Below, piece after piece: positions 27,138-35,975 of a DNA stretch of 64,000 nt. Under the pieces are notes generated by a model, which worked only from the letters and a program-made list of their open reading frames with translations, made no database searches and was not told where the DNA came from. Numbering within the stretch: the first letter of the stretch is position 1; each line of letters opens with the position of its first letter. Origin of the DNA: an uncultured Eggerthella sp. GTDB taxonomy: Bacteria > Actinomycetota > Coriobacteriia > Coriobacteriales > Eggerthellaceae. The stretch is taken from assembly GCA_905203045.1 (NCBI GenBank), contig CAJKUH010000006.1:16769-80768 (forward strand). Reading direction: 5' to 3'. The translations under genes and the position numbers were made by a program.

Positions 27138-28034
27138 ATGACGGTTCGTTCTGCCCAGATACTCTTTGCGGCGGTTATCGCCACAAGGGCAACGGCATAT
27201 TTGTTTAGCACCCTGATTTTGCAGGAAATGGGTCCTTTCATGCTCATGGGGCTGCGTTTTTTGCTGGCGTTCGCAATCCTTTTCCTGGTGTTTTTCCGCA
27301 GGATGCTGAAGCTGAACCGCAGGGTAGTGTGGCAAGGCGCGGTTCTTGGGTTGATCTTCTTCATCGTCATGACTGCTGAGTTGAATGCCCTTACGCTTAC
27401 CTCTTCTTCCAAGGTTTCGTTTTTGGAGAACCTGGCGTTGGTCATGGTGCCCCTGTTCGCGGCGCTTGCTGCGCATAGGGCACCGGTGCTGAAGGACATG
27501 CTGGCGGCGGTTGTCGCCATTGTGGGCGTTGGCTTTCTTACGCTGGTGGGCACTCAGGCGAGCTTCGATTGGGGTGAGGGCTTGGCGTTGATCGCCGCGG
27601 TGTTCTACGCTTTGGCTATCTTGGCAACTGATAAGTTCTCCAGCGAAAGCGACGGAATAGCCTTAGGGGTGCTGCAGATGGGCTTCATGGGGCTTTTCGG
27701 TGCCGTTGCCGCAGCGTTTACCGAGGTGCCTGCCTTGCCGCAAACTCCTGTTGAATGGGGTTATTTGGCCGTACTGGTTTTGGTGTGCTCGGGTTTTGGG
27801 TTCACTTTCCAGCCGGTTGCGCAGCGCTACCTGCCGCCCGAACGTGCCAGCATCCTTCTTGCCCTGAACCCTTTCATTGCGGGTTTGCTCGGTGTTGTAG
27901 TGTTGGGCGAGCCTTTCGGGCCGCAAACGCTTGCCGGCATGGCGCTTATCGTGTGTGCCATCGTGATTTCGTCGTTGAGCCTGAAAATGCCGCTGCGGCT
28001 GCGCGCACGTGGCAGGAAGCGCTCCGACGGCTAG
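27138..28034 (+). CDS. EamA/DMT family transporter
   Basis: 298 residues with ten membrane helices in two EamA repeats. The first repeat ends around GVGFLTLVGT; the second has the typical NPFIAGLLGVVVLGEPFG block. DMT transporters export amino acids, metabolites or toxic compounds. The ATG at 27138 follows AAAGGTGG; an upstream TTG falls on the LysR dyad. It is probably regulated by the divergent LysR protein. Confidence 0.88.
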   Translation: MTVRSAQILFAAVIATRATAYLFSTLILQEMGPFMLMGLRFLLAFAILFLVFFRRMLKLNRRVVWQGAVLGLIFFIVMTAELNALTLTSSSKVSFLENLALVMVPLFAALAAHRAPVLKDMLAAVVAIVGVGFLTLVGTQASFDWGEGLALIAAVFYALAILATDKFSSESDGIALGVLQMGFMGLFGAVAAAFTEVPALPQTPVEWGYLAVLVLVCSGFGFTFQPVAQRYLPPERASILLALNPFIAGLLGVVVLGEPFGPQTLAGMALIVCAIVISSLSLKMPLRLRARGRKRSDG

Positions 28035-28156
28035 CGACTGCTGCGCATCGTCGCTGCCTCGGCTGCATCGTGCAGTTGTTGCCCGCTTTCCCCTTTCACC
28101 TGATAGACTGGTGATATCCAATGATATGCGCGGGGGCGCAAGGGAGGGGTTTGGCG

Positions 28157-29509
28157 ATGTCGGCTGAATTGGTAAACGGGCTGTCGTACGAGCAGCGGGA
28201 AATGGCCGAGGGGCTTCTTCGATTCGTTGAAGATTCGCCGAGCATGTTCCATACGGTGGCGGCTATTCGCTCCCGTTTGGATGCTGCGGGCTTTGCCTAC
28301 CTTCCTGAAGCCAAGGCGTGGGATTGCAAGCCGGGCGGCCGATATTACACCGTTCGTAATAATTCCAGTATCATCGCCTTCAAAGTTGGCGCCGAGGTGG
28401 CGGACGGCTATCACTTCCAGGTAGCAGCATCGCACTCCGATTCGCCGACGTTCAAAGTGAAGGCGCACGCCGAGCTTGATGGCCCCGCCAGCTACAAGCG
28501 CATGAACGTCGAAGCGTACGGCGGCATGATCGACTACACCTGGTTCGACAGGCCCCTTTCGGTGGCGGGCCGCGTGATGGTCGAAACGGAAAACCGCATT
28601 GAGAGCATCTTGCTTTCCCTTGACCGTGACATTGCCCTTATCCCCAGCGTTGCTATCCATATGGATCACGGCGTGAACAGCGGGTTTGCACCGAATCGCC
28701 GTGTTGATTTGTGCCCGGTGGTTTCCACAGGCAAGCTTTCGGGCGAAACGTTCGACACGTTTTTGGCCGACGAACTGGGCGTGCATCCCGATCAGATCAT
28801 GGGACGCGACCTGTATCTGGTTAACAGGCAGAAGCCGGTAATCTGGGGCGCTGCCGACGAGTTCATCTCGGGCCCGCGTTTGGACGATTTGATGTGTGCG
28901 TATACCTCGCTTGAAGCATTCGTGCGTAGCTCGAACGAGACATGTGTTTCGGTGTACTGCTGCTTCGATAACGAAGAGGTTGGCTCGAACACCAAGCAGG
29001 GCGCCATGTCCACGTTCTTGCCCGATGTGCTGAAGCGTCTGAACGCTTCGCTTGGCATGGGCGAAGAGGCCTATTACCGCGCTTTGGCGACTTCCCTGTT
29101 GGTGAGCTGCGACAATGCCCATGCCGTCCATCCCAACCATCCCGAAAAGAGCGACGAGGGCAACCGTGCCCTTCTGAACAAGGGCATTGTGGTGAAGGAG
29201 GCTGCCAACCAGAAGTACTGCACCGACGCCTTCAGCCGTGCGGCATTTTGCGCCGTGTGCAAAAACGCGGGCGTGCCGTACCAGCGCTTCGCGAACCGCA
29301 GCGATATGGCGGGCGGTTCCACGTTGGGCAACCTTTCCAACATTCAGGCAAGCATGCACGGCGTTGACGTGGGTTGCCCGCAGCTTGCCATGCACTCGGC
29401 TTACGAGACGGCCGGTTCACGCGATGTGATGCATGCTATTCGCGCGCTTTTGGCGTTCTACGATGTTGACATTCAGATTTCCGGTGCCGACTGCGCAACG
29501 CTGGGGTAA
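28157..29509 (+). CDS. M18 family aminopeptidase (aspartyl aminopeptidase-like)
   Basis: 450 residues, full length for M18. The first metal-ligand block is AASHSDSPTF with His 93 and Asp 95; later blocks include CCFDNEEVGSNTKQGA (metal-bridging Glu pair), SCDNAHAVHPNHPEK and the closing GCPQLAMHSAYETAG. It is a cytosolic dodecameric zinc aminopeptidase removing acidic or hydrophobic N-terminal residues. The ATG at 28157 follows GGGAGGGG. Confidence 0.92.
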   Translation: MSAELVNGLSYEQREMAEGLLRFVEDSPSMFHTVAAIRSRLDAAGFAYLPEAKAWDCKPGGRYYTVRNNSSIIAFKVGAEVADGYHFQVAASHSDSPTFKVKAHAELDGPASYKRMNVEAYGGMIDYTWFDRPLSVAGRVMVETENRIESILLSLDRDIALIPSVAIHMDHGVNSGFAPNRRVDLCPVVSTGKLSGETFDTFLADELGVHPDQIMGRDLYLVNRQKPVIWGAADEFISGPRLDDLMCAYTSLEAFVRSSNETCVSVYCCFDNEEVGSNTKQGAMSTFLPDVLKRLNASLGMGEEAYYRALATSLLVSCDNAHAVHPNHPEKSDEGNRALLNKGIVVKEAANQKYCTDAFSRAAFCAVCKNAGVPYQRFANRSDMAGGSTLGNLSNIQASMHGVDVGCPQLAMHSAYETAGSRDVMHAIRALLAFYDVDIQISGADCATLG

Positions 29510-29890
29510 GCGCACGTTTCCAGGGGGAGTGTTGTGTCCTGCGCCCTTTTGCGCGCTCGACGTTTGGGACAATATTTGCGGTTCCGAAGAAGATTTACCC
29601 CTTTTTCGGATGCTGCGCGCCGTCATTCTGGTTTGCCGCAGAATAACGCAGTTTTGTGCAAGGTATTTTCGGTTCCTGGACGATTCGGGTATCGAGAACC
29701 CGCCAATAGAGCGAGCAAATCGGGGCTTTGCACTGGTTTGCCGCTTCTTTTGCTGCTGCATTGTTCTCAGTCGTAAAAAAACTTGCAAAATCGTCCTATT
29801 TTTTGTGTTGGCACCACCTTTCGGCGGAAATGGCTATCTGACAAGGGGTTACACTCATACTGAGAATAATTTTGTTTGGAGTGTTTGCTT
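29510..29890. other. Intergenic region before second EamA gene
   Basis: 381 bases, AT-richer toward the right end, without a credible gene, hairpin or repeat. The right part (about 29780-29880) probably holds the promoter of the EamA gene. Confidence 0.5.
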
Positions 29891-30760
29891 GTGTCTTGGA
29901 TCCTAGCCGCCGTTGCCTCGGCGTTTTTTGCGGGTATAACCTCGATTCTGGCCAAATGCGGTCTTTCTAAGACCGATTCCGATGTTGCCACGGCGCTGCG
30001 CACGTTGGTGGTGCTGGTGTTTGCCTGGGTTATGGTTGCCGTGGTTGGCTCGGCTCCCACTATCAGCAGCATCACCCCCTGGTCGTGGCTGTTCTTGGCA
30101 TTGTCGGGCCTGGCAACGGGCGGCTCGTGGATTTGCTACTTCAAGGCGCTTTCCTTAGGCGATGTCAACAAGGTCGTGCCCATCGACAAATCAAGCACCA
30201 TCATGGCGGTGCTGCTCGCCATCGTGCTGTTCGGCGAAACCAGCCATTTGGCGGTGAAGCTCATCGGCACTGCGGTTATTGCGGCGGGCACCTTCATGAT
30301 GATCGAGAAAAAGCAAAGTGAAGCAGGCCAGCAAAGCCGAGCATGGCTGGTGTACGCGTTGCTTTCCGCGGTGTTTGCTGCGCTTACCTCGGTGTTGGCA
30401 AAAGTGGGTATCGACGGCGTTGAGTCGAACTTGGCCACGGCTATTCGCACGTGCTTTGTGTTGGTTATGGCGTGGGCCATCGTGGTAGGGAAGGGCAAGC
30501 TCTCTGATGTGCGCCACGTCGATGGCAAGGAATTGGGCTTTTTGGTTGCCTCGGGTATTGCCACGGGTGCTTCATGGCTGTTTTTCTACTACGCCATCCA
30601 GATGGGTCAGGTGAGCGTTGTGGTGCAGATCGACAAGCTTTCCATCCTCATCTCCATCGCGTTTGCCTGGATTGTGTTCAAAGAACGGCTGACGAAGCGT
30701 TCGGCTGCTGGCTTGGCGCTTATTGTGGCGGGCACTTTGGCGATGGGCATTTGGACCTGA
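29891..30760 (+). CDS. EamA/DMT family transporter (second)
   Basis: 289 residues, ten membrane helices, two EamA repeats. Each repeat has the pattern LAKxG followed by SWxxYxxAxxxGxVxxVxxIDK: GSWICYFKALSLGDVNKVVPIDKS and SWLFFYYAIQMGQVSVVVQIDK (shown in part). This is the two-repeat EamA subfamily with internal duplication. GTG start behind TTTGGAG. A short sequence like its own 3' end recurs at 30844. Confidence 0.87.
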   Translation: MSWILAAVASAFFAGITSILAKCGLSKTDSDVATALRTLVVLVFAWVMVAVVGSAPTISSITPWSWLFLALSGLATGGSWICYFKALSLGDVNKVVPIDKSSTIMAVLLAIVLFGETSHLAVKLIGTAVIAAGTFMMIEKKQSEAGQQSRAWLVYALLSAVFAALTSVLAKVGIDGVESNLATAIRTCFVLVMAWAIVVGKGKLSDVRHVDGKELGFLVASGIATGASWLFFYYAIQMGQVSVVVQIDKLSILISIAFAWIVFKERLTKRSAAGLALIVAGTLAMGIWT

Positions 30761-30843
30761 TGTAAAAAGCGCTCAAGGGGGCCGTGCTCCATTTGGCACA
30801 TTGGATGCCTTTTTTTGGAAGGCACAGAGAAGGTTTCCTTCGG

Positions 30844-30873
30844 GGCACCTTGGTAATGGGTGCTTGGGCCTGA
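30844..30873 (+). pseudogene. Possible vestige of an EamA gene 3' end
   Basis: These 30 bases read GTLVMGAWA-stop, nearly the same as the real gene's end GTLAMGIWT-stop at 30731-30760, with about 23 of 30 bases shared. It could be what is left of a tandem paralogue after deletion, or coincidence. Confidence 0.3.
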
Positions 30874-31053
30874 TTCGGTAAGGATGCTATACAAGATACG
30901 CGTGATAGGGCTGCAATTTCGGGCACCCGCTTTCAGCAAAGGGACATTTGAAGCGTACCGTCGCTTTCCGCGGGAGCGGCGGTTGACCAAGCACTTGCGT
31001 GTGGCCATCCAGCCCTGCTTTGAGCATTCGCGTAAAGAATTGAGCTCGATTTG

Positions 31054-31099
31054 GCAAAAAAGAGCCCAAAAGTACGAATCGATTGGAGTGCTGGGCTCT
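31054..31099 (-). terminator. Terminator-like hairpin, minus strand
   Basis: On the minus strand AGAGCCCA pairs with TGGGCTCT over a long loop and is followed by TTTTTTG. It is a second stop signal downstream of the oleate hydratase gene. Apart from these hairpins, the G-run and the EamA vestige, the 522-base gap 30761-31282 holds nothing I recognise. Confidence 0.5.
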
Positions 31100-31184
31100 C
31101 TCCATATTGAAATGCCTGATAAATGATGCGTTTTTGCGCTTTGCTGGCTTGAGCGATGTTTTTACTCGTACTTTAAAGGGAAAA

Positions 31185-31222
31185 ATTGCCGCTGGGATCC
31201 AAATTGTTGGCTTGGATCCCAG
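31185..31222 (-). terminator. Rho-independent terminator of oleate hydratase gene
   Basis: CTGGGATCCAA and TTGGATCCCAG pair perfectly; read on the minus strand, the stem is followed by CGGCAATTTTTCCC. Confidence 0.7.
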
Positions 31223-31235
31223 TGACTTTAGTCCG

Positions 31236-31277
31236 AAGCGCGCCCAGGGGGGGGGAGCAATCTCCTTGGGCGCGCTT
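31236..31277 (-). repeat. Hairpin with a nine-G run in its loop
   Basis: AAGCGCGCCCA (31236-31246) pairs with TGGGCGCGCTT (31267-31277). The loop contains nine consecutive G (31247-31255), C on the coding strand of the oleate hydratase gene, six bases past its stop. It is the second G9 run of the window; the other is inside brxA. Confidence 0.7.
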
Positions 31278-31282
31278 GCGCG

Positions 31283-33157
31283 TTACTGGATTGCGTCGTA
31301 CTCGCGCAGGATCTTGCCTAGATCGGTGTTGCTTATCTTCTTGAGCATCAAGTCGAGTGCGGCTTTCTCGATGAAGGGCAAGGCCATGTCGGTTATGGGT
31401 TTGCCGTCGCGCAGCTTCACGCTGCTCATAAGCAGGTCGCGTACATCGAACGTGCTGCCCCATACCTCGGGCACGCCGCGATCCACATCGCATAGCGTGT
31501 ACACCGCTTCCATACCGGTACGCATGGAGTACTCGGTGGTGAAGATGGTGTCGCGCGGCGTTTCAGCGAACTGCCCCAGGAAGGCGAAGTTCACGGCGCC
31601 ATCGGGCACCACATCGGGGCGGTCGCCCGCGGCGCGCGGCATGAAGAACGCGGTGATGTAGGGCATCATAACGGGAACCGTGTTGGCATGGTTATGTGCC
31701 AAGTCGGCGATCTCCTCTTCTGGCACACCCATTTGCCACAGCCATTCTTGGCAGATTTCCTCGCCCGTGCACTTGGTCATGGGCTTCTTCACGTAGTTGC
31801 CCTCTTCATCGGGGAACAGGCCGTACACCCACACGCACAGCTGACTGGAAGGCTGGCTGCGGAACTGCTGCTGACGGTTGATCGTCCAGCTCATAAGCCA
31901 GTTCGAATCGCGGCAGGTGACGATGCCGCCCGTTACGATGTGGCCGGTGAACGGGTCGCGCTTGCAGATCTTCTCGATATAGGGCGGGATGGCGTCGTCG
32001 AGGGTGGTTACCGTGGCGCTCATCCACTTGCTCTTCTGCGGCTGGCCGCAGAACACGTCGGGGTGGCCGAAGCTTGGGTCTTGGGCGGCTATGCGACGCC
32101 ACAGATCCCAGCCGTTGCCCGGTTCGATAAGCGGGTTCCATGCGGCAGCTTTCGTTTGCGAGCCCATGGTGGAGCTTTCAACGCAGCCGCCGTTTGTCAC
32201 GAACACCAGGTCATTTTCGGTGAGGTCGATGGTGGTTGTCTCTCCCTTGTGGCTGGTGGTTATGCTGGTTGCCGTCTTTTTCGAGGGCGTGCTGTAGGGG
32301 TTGCGCTTGAAGTGGGCCTGCTGAATACGCTGGATGGTGTCTTGCCCCGTGCCGGTAACGGCGCGCACGGGGCCGGGCTCTGCGTAGGTTTCGAACTGGA
32401 TGTCTTCCACCTTGGTGTTCAGGTGGAACTGTACGCCCGCCTTCTGCAGGTATTCCACCATGGGCAGAATCATCGATTCGTACTGGTTGTAGCGCGTGAA
32501 GCGCAGCGCGCTGAAGTCGGGAAGGCCGGCAATATGGTGGATGTAGCGTTTGATGTAGAGCTTCATTTCCAGGGCGCTGTGCCAGTTCTCGAAGGCGAAC
32601 ATGGTGCGCCAGTACAGCCAAAAGTTCGAGTTCAGAACCTCGTCGTCGAAGAAATCGGTGATGGGGCGGTTGTACAGCTCTTCGTCGGGCGTGAAGAAGA
32701 GCTTCATGATTTCCATTGCCGCCTTGTCGGAAAGCCCGAACTTTCCATCGGTGTGGGCATCTTGCCCTCGGTTCTCGGTGGCACGGCACAGCGAGTAGTT
32801 CGGGTCTTCCTTGTTCAGCCAGTAGTACTCGTCAAGCACCGAAACGCCCGGTGTTTCGATAGAGGGAATGGAGCGAAGCAGGTCCCACATCACTTCAAAA
32901 TGGTTGTCCATTTCGCGACCGCCGCGCATCACGTAGCCGATGCCGGGGATTTCGGCGCCGTCGCAGGCACCGCCTGGAACAGCGTCCTTTTCCAGGATAT
33001 GGATGTGACTCGGCGGCATCTGGGCGTCGCGCACCAGGTAGCAGGCAGCGCTTAAGGCAGCCAACCCCGTGCCGATGATGTAGGCGCTTTTGCGCTCGAT
33101 TCCTTCGGGCTTCTTTGGGCGGGCGAAGGCTTCGTAGTTTCCGCTGGAGTAATACAT
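31283..33157 (-). CDS. ohyA: Oleate hydratase (MCRA family)
   Basis: 624 residues, the usual length of bacterial oleate hydratases. FAD-binding starts with AYIIGTGLAALSAACYL (GxGxxxxxA) followed by EKDAVPGGACDGA and GYVMRGGREMDNHFEVMWDL, the family's conserved RGGREM segment with its catalytic Glu. It adds water to the cis-9 double bond of oleic or linoleic acid to give 10-hydroxy acids, a detoxifying reaction common in gut bacteria. The start at 33157 follows GAGAGGGG. A single gene with terminators; upstream lies a truncated ABC permease gene. Confidence 0.95.
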   Translation of the reverse strand: MYYSSGNYEAFARPKKPEGIERKSAYIIGTGLAALSAACYLVRDAQMPPSHIHILEKDAVPGGACDGAEIPGIGYVMRGGREMDNHFEVMWDLLRSIPSIETPGVSVLDEYYWLNKEDPNYSLCRATENRGQDAHTDGKFGLSDKAAMEIMKLFFTPDEELYNRPITDFFDDEVLNSNFWLYWRTMFAFENWHSALEMKLYIKRYIHHIAGLPDFSALRFTRYNQYESMILPMVEYLQKAGVQFHLNTKVEDIQFETYAEPGPVRAVTGTGQDTIQRIQQAHFKRNPYSTPSKKTATSITTSHKGETTTIDLTENDLVFVTNGGCVESSTMGSQTKAAAWNPLIEPGNGWDLWRRIAAQDPSFGHPDVFCGQPQKSKWMSATVTTLDDAIPPYIEKICKRDPFTGHIVTGGIVTCRDSNWLMSWTINRQQQFRSQPSSQLCVWVYGLFPDEEGNYVKKPMTKCTGEEICQEWLWQMGVPEEEIADLAHNHANTVPVMMPYITAFFMPRAAGDRPDVVPDGAVNFAFLGQFAETPRDTIFTTEYSMRTGMEAVYTLCDVDRGVPEVWGSTFDVRDLLMSSVKLRDGKPITDMALPFIEKAALDLMLKKISNTDLGKILREYDAIQ

Positions 33158-33229
33158 GAGGTCCCCTCTCATTGCATGCGGAACGGGAGTAACGCCTGGT
33201 AGGGCGCCATCCCGTTTAGGAATCTGTCC

Positions 33230-33292
33230 CTATATCTGCCCCAGGTTGTTCTTCAGTTCGCGCGGGAAGCGCTTTGCAAGAGGTGAAAGCAT
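33230..33292 (-). pseudogene. 20-codon stub of an FtsX-like ABC permease gene
   Basis: Directly after the ABC ATPase gene an ATG opens a frame reading MLSPLAKRFPRELKNNLGQI and stop. This is the usual N-terminus of MacB/FtsX-type permeases, which would continue into the first membrane helix. The gene is cut there. CCTGGTAGGGCGCCAT near 33196-33212 is roughly repeated in inverted orientation at 33290-33310, flanking the stub, as if an excision joined the ends. Confidence 0.65.
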
Positions 33293-33301
33293 GGCGCGCC
33301 C

Positions 33302-34018
33302 CTACCAGGTAAGTTCACGGGCGGGAATGCGCTGGGCGTTTGCTTCGTCTTCGACGATCTTGCCGTCGCGCAGGCGCAGGATGCGGTGGGCCATGTTCTT
33401 GATTGCGTCGTTGTGGGTAACGATGACGATGGTGCAGCCGTAATCGGCGTTGATCTCTTCCATCAATTGAAGGATTTCCTTTGAAGTTTGATAGTCGAGC
33501 GCACCGGTTGGCTCGTCGCACAGCAGGAGGCCGGGGTTCTTCACCAACGCGCGGCCAATGGCGCAGCGTTGTTGCTGGCCGCCGGAAACCTGTCGGGGGA
33601 ACTTGCTGCGATGTTCCCATAGGCCCAGCGATTTCAGCAGATCGTCAATGGGTAGGGGATTGCGGCTCAGGTACTGGCATACCTCGATGTTCTCGCGAAT
33701 GGTGAGGTCGGGCACTAAGTTGTAAAACTGGAACACGAAGCCCAGCTCGGTGCGGCGGTATTCGCCCAATTGTTTGGCGGAAAGCGCGGTGAGCTCGATG
33801 CCGTTTACGTTGATGCTGCCTGCATCGGCTGGTTCCAGACCGCCGATTACGTTCAAGAAGGTGCTTTTGCCGCTGCCGGAAGGGCCCAACAGCACGCAGA
33901 CCTCGCCTTTGTTGATGTAGGTGTTTATGCCTTGCAACACGGTTACCCGGGCTTCGCCTTCGCCGTAGTGCTTGTAAAGATCGGTAACGGAAAGATAGGG
34001 CTGGGGCTGTGTTGCCAT
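33302..34018 (-). CDS. ABC transporter ATP-binding protein (MacB/LolD type)
   Basis: 238 residues: Walker A GPSGSGKST at 45-53, Q-loop in GFVFQFYNLVPDLT, signature VSGGQQQR, Walker B LLLCDEPTGALD and H-loop VTHN. It resembles ATPases of MacB/FtsX export or lipoprotein-release systems. Its cognate permease seems lost: only a 20-codon stub follows. It may serve another permease or be on the way to loss. The ATG at 34018 follows GAAGGGA. A dyad at 34037 lies in its promoter. Confidence 0.9.
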   Translation of the reverse strand: MATQPQPYLSVTDLYKHYGEGEARVTVLQGINTYINKGEVCVLLGPSGSGKSTFLNVIGGLEPADAGSINVNGIELTALSAKQLGEYRRTELGFVFQFYNLVPDLTIRENIEVCQYLSRNPLPIDDLLKSLGLWEHRSKFPRQVSGGQQQRCAIGRALVKNPGLLLCDEPTGALDYQTSKEILQLMEEINADYGCTIVIVTHNDAIKNMAHRILRLRDGKIVEDEANAQRIPARELTW

Positions 34019-34036
34019 CGGGTTCCCTTCACGCAA

Positions 34037-34062
34037 GTAACGTTAGACAAGGCTAACTTTAC
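34037..34062. promoter_or_regulatory. Dyad upstream of ABC ATPase gene, DtxR-like
   Basis: GTAACGTTAG-acaagg-CTAACTTTAC: arms GTTAG/CTAAC with extended GTAA/TTAC. It resembles half sites of DtxR/IdeR-type metal regulators (TTAGG...CTAA) and the dyad in front of the flavodoxin gene at 35976. The regulator assignment is inference. Confidence 0.4.
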
Positions 34063-34092
34063 CGCTGAATGTATGCCATGGCAGACTTAACA

Positions 34093-34123
34093 GAATGGGG
34101 ACAGTCCCTTTTTGTCATTTTGA
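34093..34123. repeat. REP-like palindrome, copy 2 (degenerate)
   Basis: AATGGGGACAGTCCC followed by TTTTTGTCATTTTGAC matches the centre of the palindromes at 5975 and 35443, but the left arm has decayed. Confidence 0.5.
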
Positions 34124-34525
34124 CCTCTGCGCCCACAAACGTCATACTTACAGATGGCGAAGGCGAAACGCGCCTTCATGAAATCCTTCAAGGGGATGTC
34201 TTTTTGGTCATTGTTCTGTAAAGAACGCGCAACCGAATAACTGCATTTGCGAAGCGCCATTGCGGTGCTTGGTGGTTTATTCGCTTAAGCGACTTGACTT
34301 ATTCCGCTGGGAAGCTTGCTTGCTCGCATGCTGCGATGGCAGGCTCTGTTCTGGAAGTTTGATTTTCCGTTGCGGCAGAGTATGCCTTTCTGCCTGTGCG
34401 AATGCGTCTGCGCAGGTGCGACCTTGCGCCTTTCATGTCGCTTCGTTTTTCTTGCAAATTTCTGTTGCGTGGCTGTTTCAAATCAACAACCTGATTATTC
34501 GTTCTTTACCGAAAAGGAAATAACC
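34124..34525. other. Intergenic region before methyltransferase gene
   Basis: About 400 bases with irregular composition and no credible gene. An in-frame open extension upstream of the methyltransferase ATG is Cys/Phe-rich and unlike coding sequence. The promoter of the methyltransferase probably lies at about 34440-34510. Confidence 0.5.
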
Positions 34526-35302
34526 ATGCGGTTCCCAAAAGCGAACAGCTTTCCCCAATCTCTTGTTCTGTCCAAAATCATGGGTCCCAACCCGCTCAAA
34601 CTGTGCGAAGAAATGCTTTCCATCGTTGATGAGGTTGCGTCATCCGGTTTGCCCGACCTCAAAACGGCTGAAAGTTGTCGAAGGGCCATTCCGCAGGGTT
34701 CGGTGGTGCTCGATTTGGGCAGCGGCACCGGCATAACCACGGCGTTGCTGGCGCGTGAGTACGGTTATGTGGCCTACGGTGCTGACCTGTGGAGCGATCC
34801 GAGCGACAACATGCGCTTCTTCGAAGAGCTTGGTTTGTCGAATCGCCGTATTATCCCTATGAAAATCGATGCTTCGCAGGGCCTTCCTTTTGCAGAAGGG
34901 TTCTTCGATGCGGTGGTAAGCACCGATTCCTACAACTACTTTGGGCGCGCTCCCGAATATCTGGGCACGAAGCTTTTGCCCTATGTGAAGAAAGGCGGGC
35001 TTATTGCCGTGTGCGTTCCAGGCATGAAGCGCGACTGCCACAGCAATCCGCCAGCGTGCTTGCTTGAATCATGGACGCCTGAGCAGCTTGATTTCATTCA
35101 CGATATTCCCTGGTGGCGCAAGCTTTTGCAGCGCACTGAGGGCATCGAGATCTTGGAAATGCGCGAAATGCAGTGCACTGAAGAAGCGTGGTCCGATTGG
35201 CTGCAGTGCGAAAACGAGTACGCACAAGGCGACAAGGCCGCTGTCGAGGCGGGAGCACTCGAGTATCTGAACACCATCACGGTGGTAATGCGCAAGAGGT
35301 AG
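34526..35302 (+). CDS. SAM-dependent methyltransferase, class I
   Basis: 258 residues. Motif I VLDLGSGTGI is at 61-70, followed by YGYVAYGADLWSD and the VVSTDSYNYFG motif IV-like region, as in small-molecule methyltransferases of the Methyltransf_11/25 group. The ATG at 34526 follows AAAAGGAAAT. It stands alone, with a terminator. Substrate unknown. Confidence 0.85.
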   Translation: MRFPKANSFPQSLVLSKIMGPNPLKLCEEMLSIVDEVASSGLPDLKTAESCRRAIPQGSVVLDLGSGTGITTALLAREYGYVAYGADLWSDPSDNMRFFEELGLSNRRIIPMKIDASQGLPFAEGFFDAVVSTDSYNYFGRAPEYLGTKLLPYVKKGGLIAVCVPGMKRDCHSNPPACLLESWTPEQLDFIHDIPWWRKLLQRTEGIEILEMREMQCTEEAWSDWLQCENEYAQGDKAAVEAGALEYLNTITVVMRKR

Positions 35303-35353
35303 GTGCGCGCACGTACCGATGTTTGTGCTTCTGGCACTCTGGAAGCGAATAAA

Positions 35354-35397
35354 GCCCCAGCCCGGATGGTTTGTCTATCGAGTTTCCGGGCTGGGGC
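35354..35397 (+). terminator. Terminator after methyltransferase gene
   Basis: GCCCCAGCCCGGA pairs perfectly with TCCGGGCTGGGGC, followed by GTTTC. Confidence 0.75.
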
Positions 35398-35442
35398 GTT
35401 TCAGCTTGGCGGACGCAATTCCCGCCGCATTAGCTGCGGTTT

Positions 35443-35473
35443 TGAGAAAATGGGGACAGTCCCCATTTTCTCA
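35443..35473. repeat. REP-like perfect palindrome, copy 3
   Basis: TGAGAAAATGGGGAC-A-GTCCCCATTTTCTCA: 15-base perfect arms and a one-base centre. It lies eight bases from the flavodoxin stop and may also act as its terminator. Confidence 0.75.
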
Positions 35474-35480
35474 TTTTCGG

Positions 35481-35900
35481 TTACGCCAACAGTTCTCCCA
35501 GGTGGCGACAGGCTTCAGCGGCCTCTTCGTCGGGATAGTCTTTGGCAATAACGGTTTCCACGGGCTGCACGCCGGCTTCTTCGGCGCGTTGCACCCAGTA
35601 GTCCATCCATTCGCCGTTGTTCCAGTCGTATGAGCCGAAGAAGCCCACCTTTTCGCCTTCCAACAGGGGTTCGACCTCGTCGTACATGGGAAGGAACTCG
35701 GTATCTTCCAGCTCTTCATCGCCCATGGCGGGACATCCTAGGGCGAAGGCATCGAATTCGGGCACGCGCTCTACGCCGAAGTCGGCCGCCTGGATGATGG
35801 TCGCGGTGCCTCCCTTTGCCTCGACGCCTTCAGCTACGAAATCGGCCATGGCTTCGGTGTTGCCGGTGCCGCTCCAAAATACAATCGCTACGTTGCTCAT
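35481..35900 (-). CDS. Flavodoxin
   Basis: 139 residues. The FMN phosphate loop is FWSGTGNTEAMAD; later loops include GCPAMGDEELED and the FGSYDWNNGEWMD stretch near the isoalloxazine site, typical of short-chain flavodoxins. It carries single electrons in place of ferredoxin, often under iron shortage. The start follows AAGGAG. A dyad resembling a DtxR/IdeR box is 76 bases upstream, which fits iron control. Confidence 0.93.
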   Translation of the reverse strand: MSNVAIVFWSGTGNTEAMADFVAEGVEAKGGTATIIQAADFGVERVPEFDAFALGCPAMGDEELEDTEFLPMYDEVEPLLEGEKVGFFGSYDWNNGEWMDYWVQRAEEAGVQPVETVIAKDYPDEEAAEACRHLGELLA

Positions 35901-35975
35901 AGGTACTGCTCCTTGTTCGTTGGGCGAGCCTGCAGAATGGTGTTGCGCAGGCGCGTCCGTTTAATTTCAAGAAGC

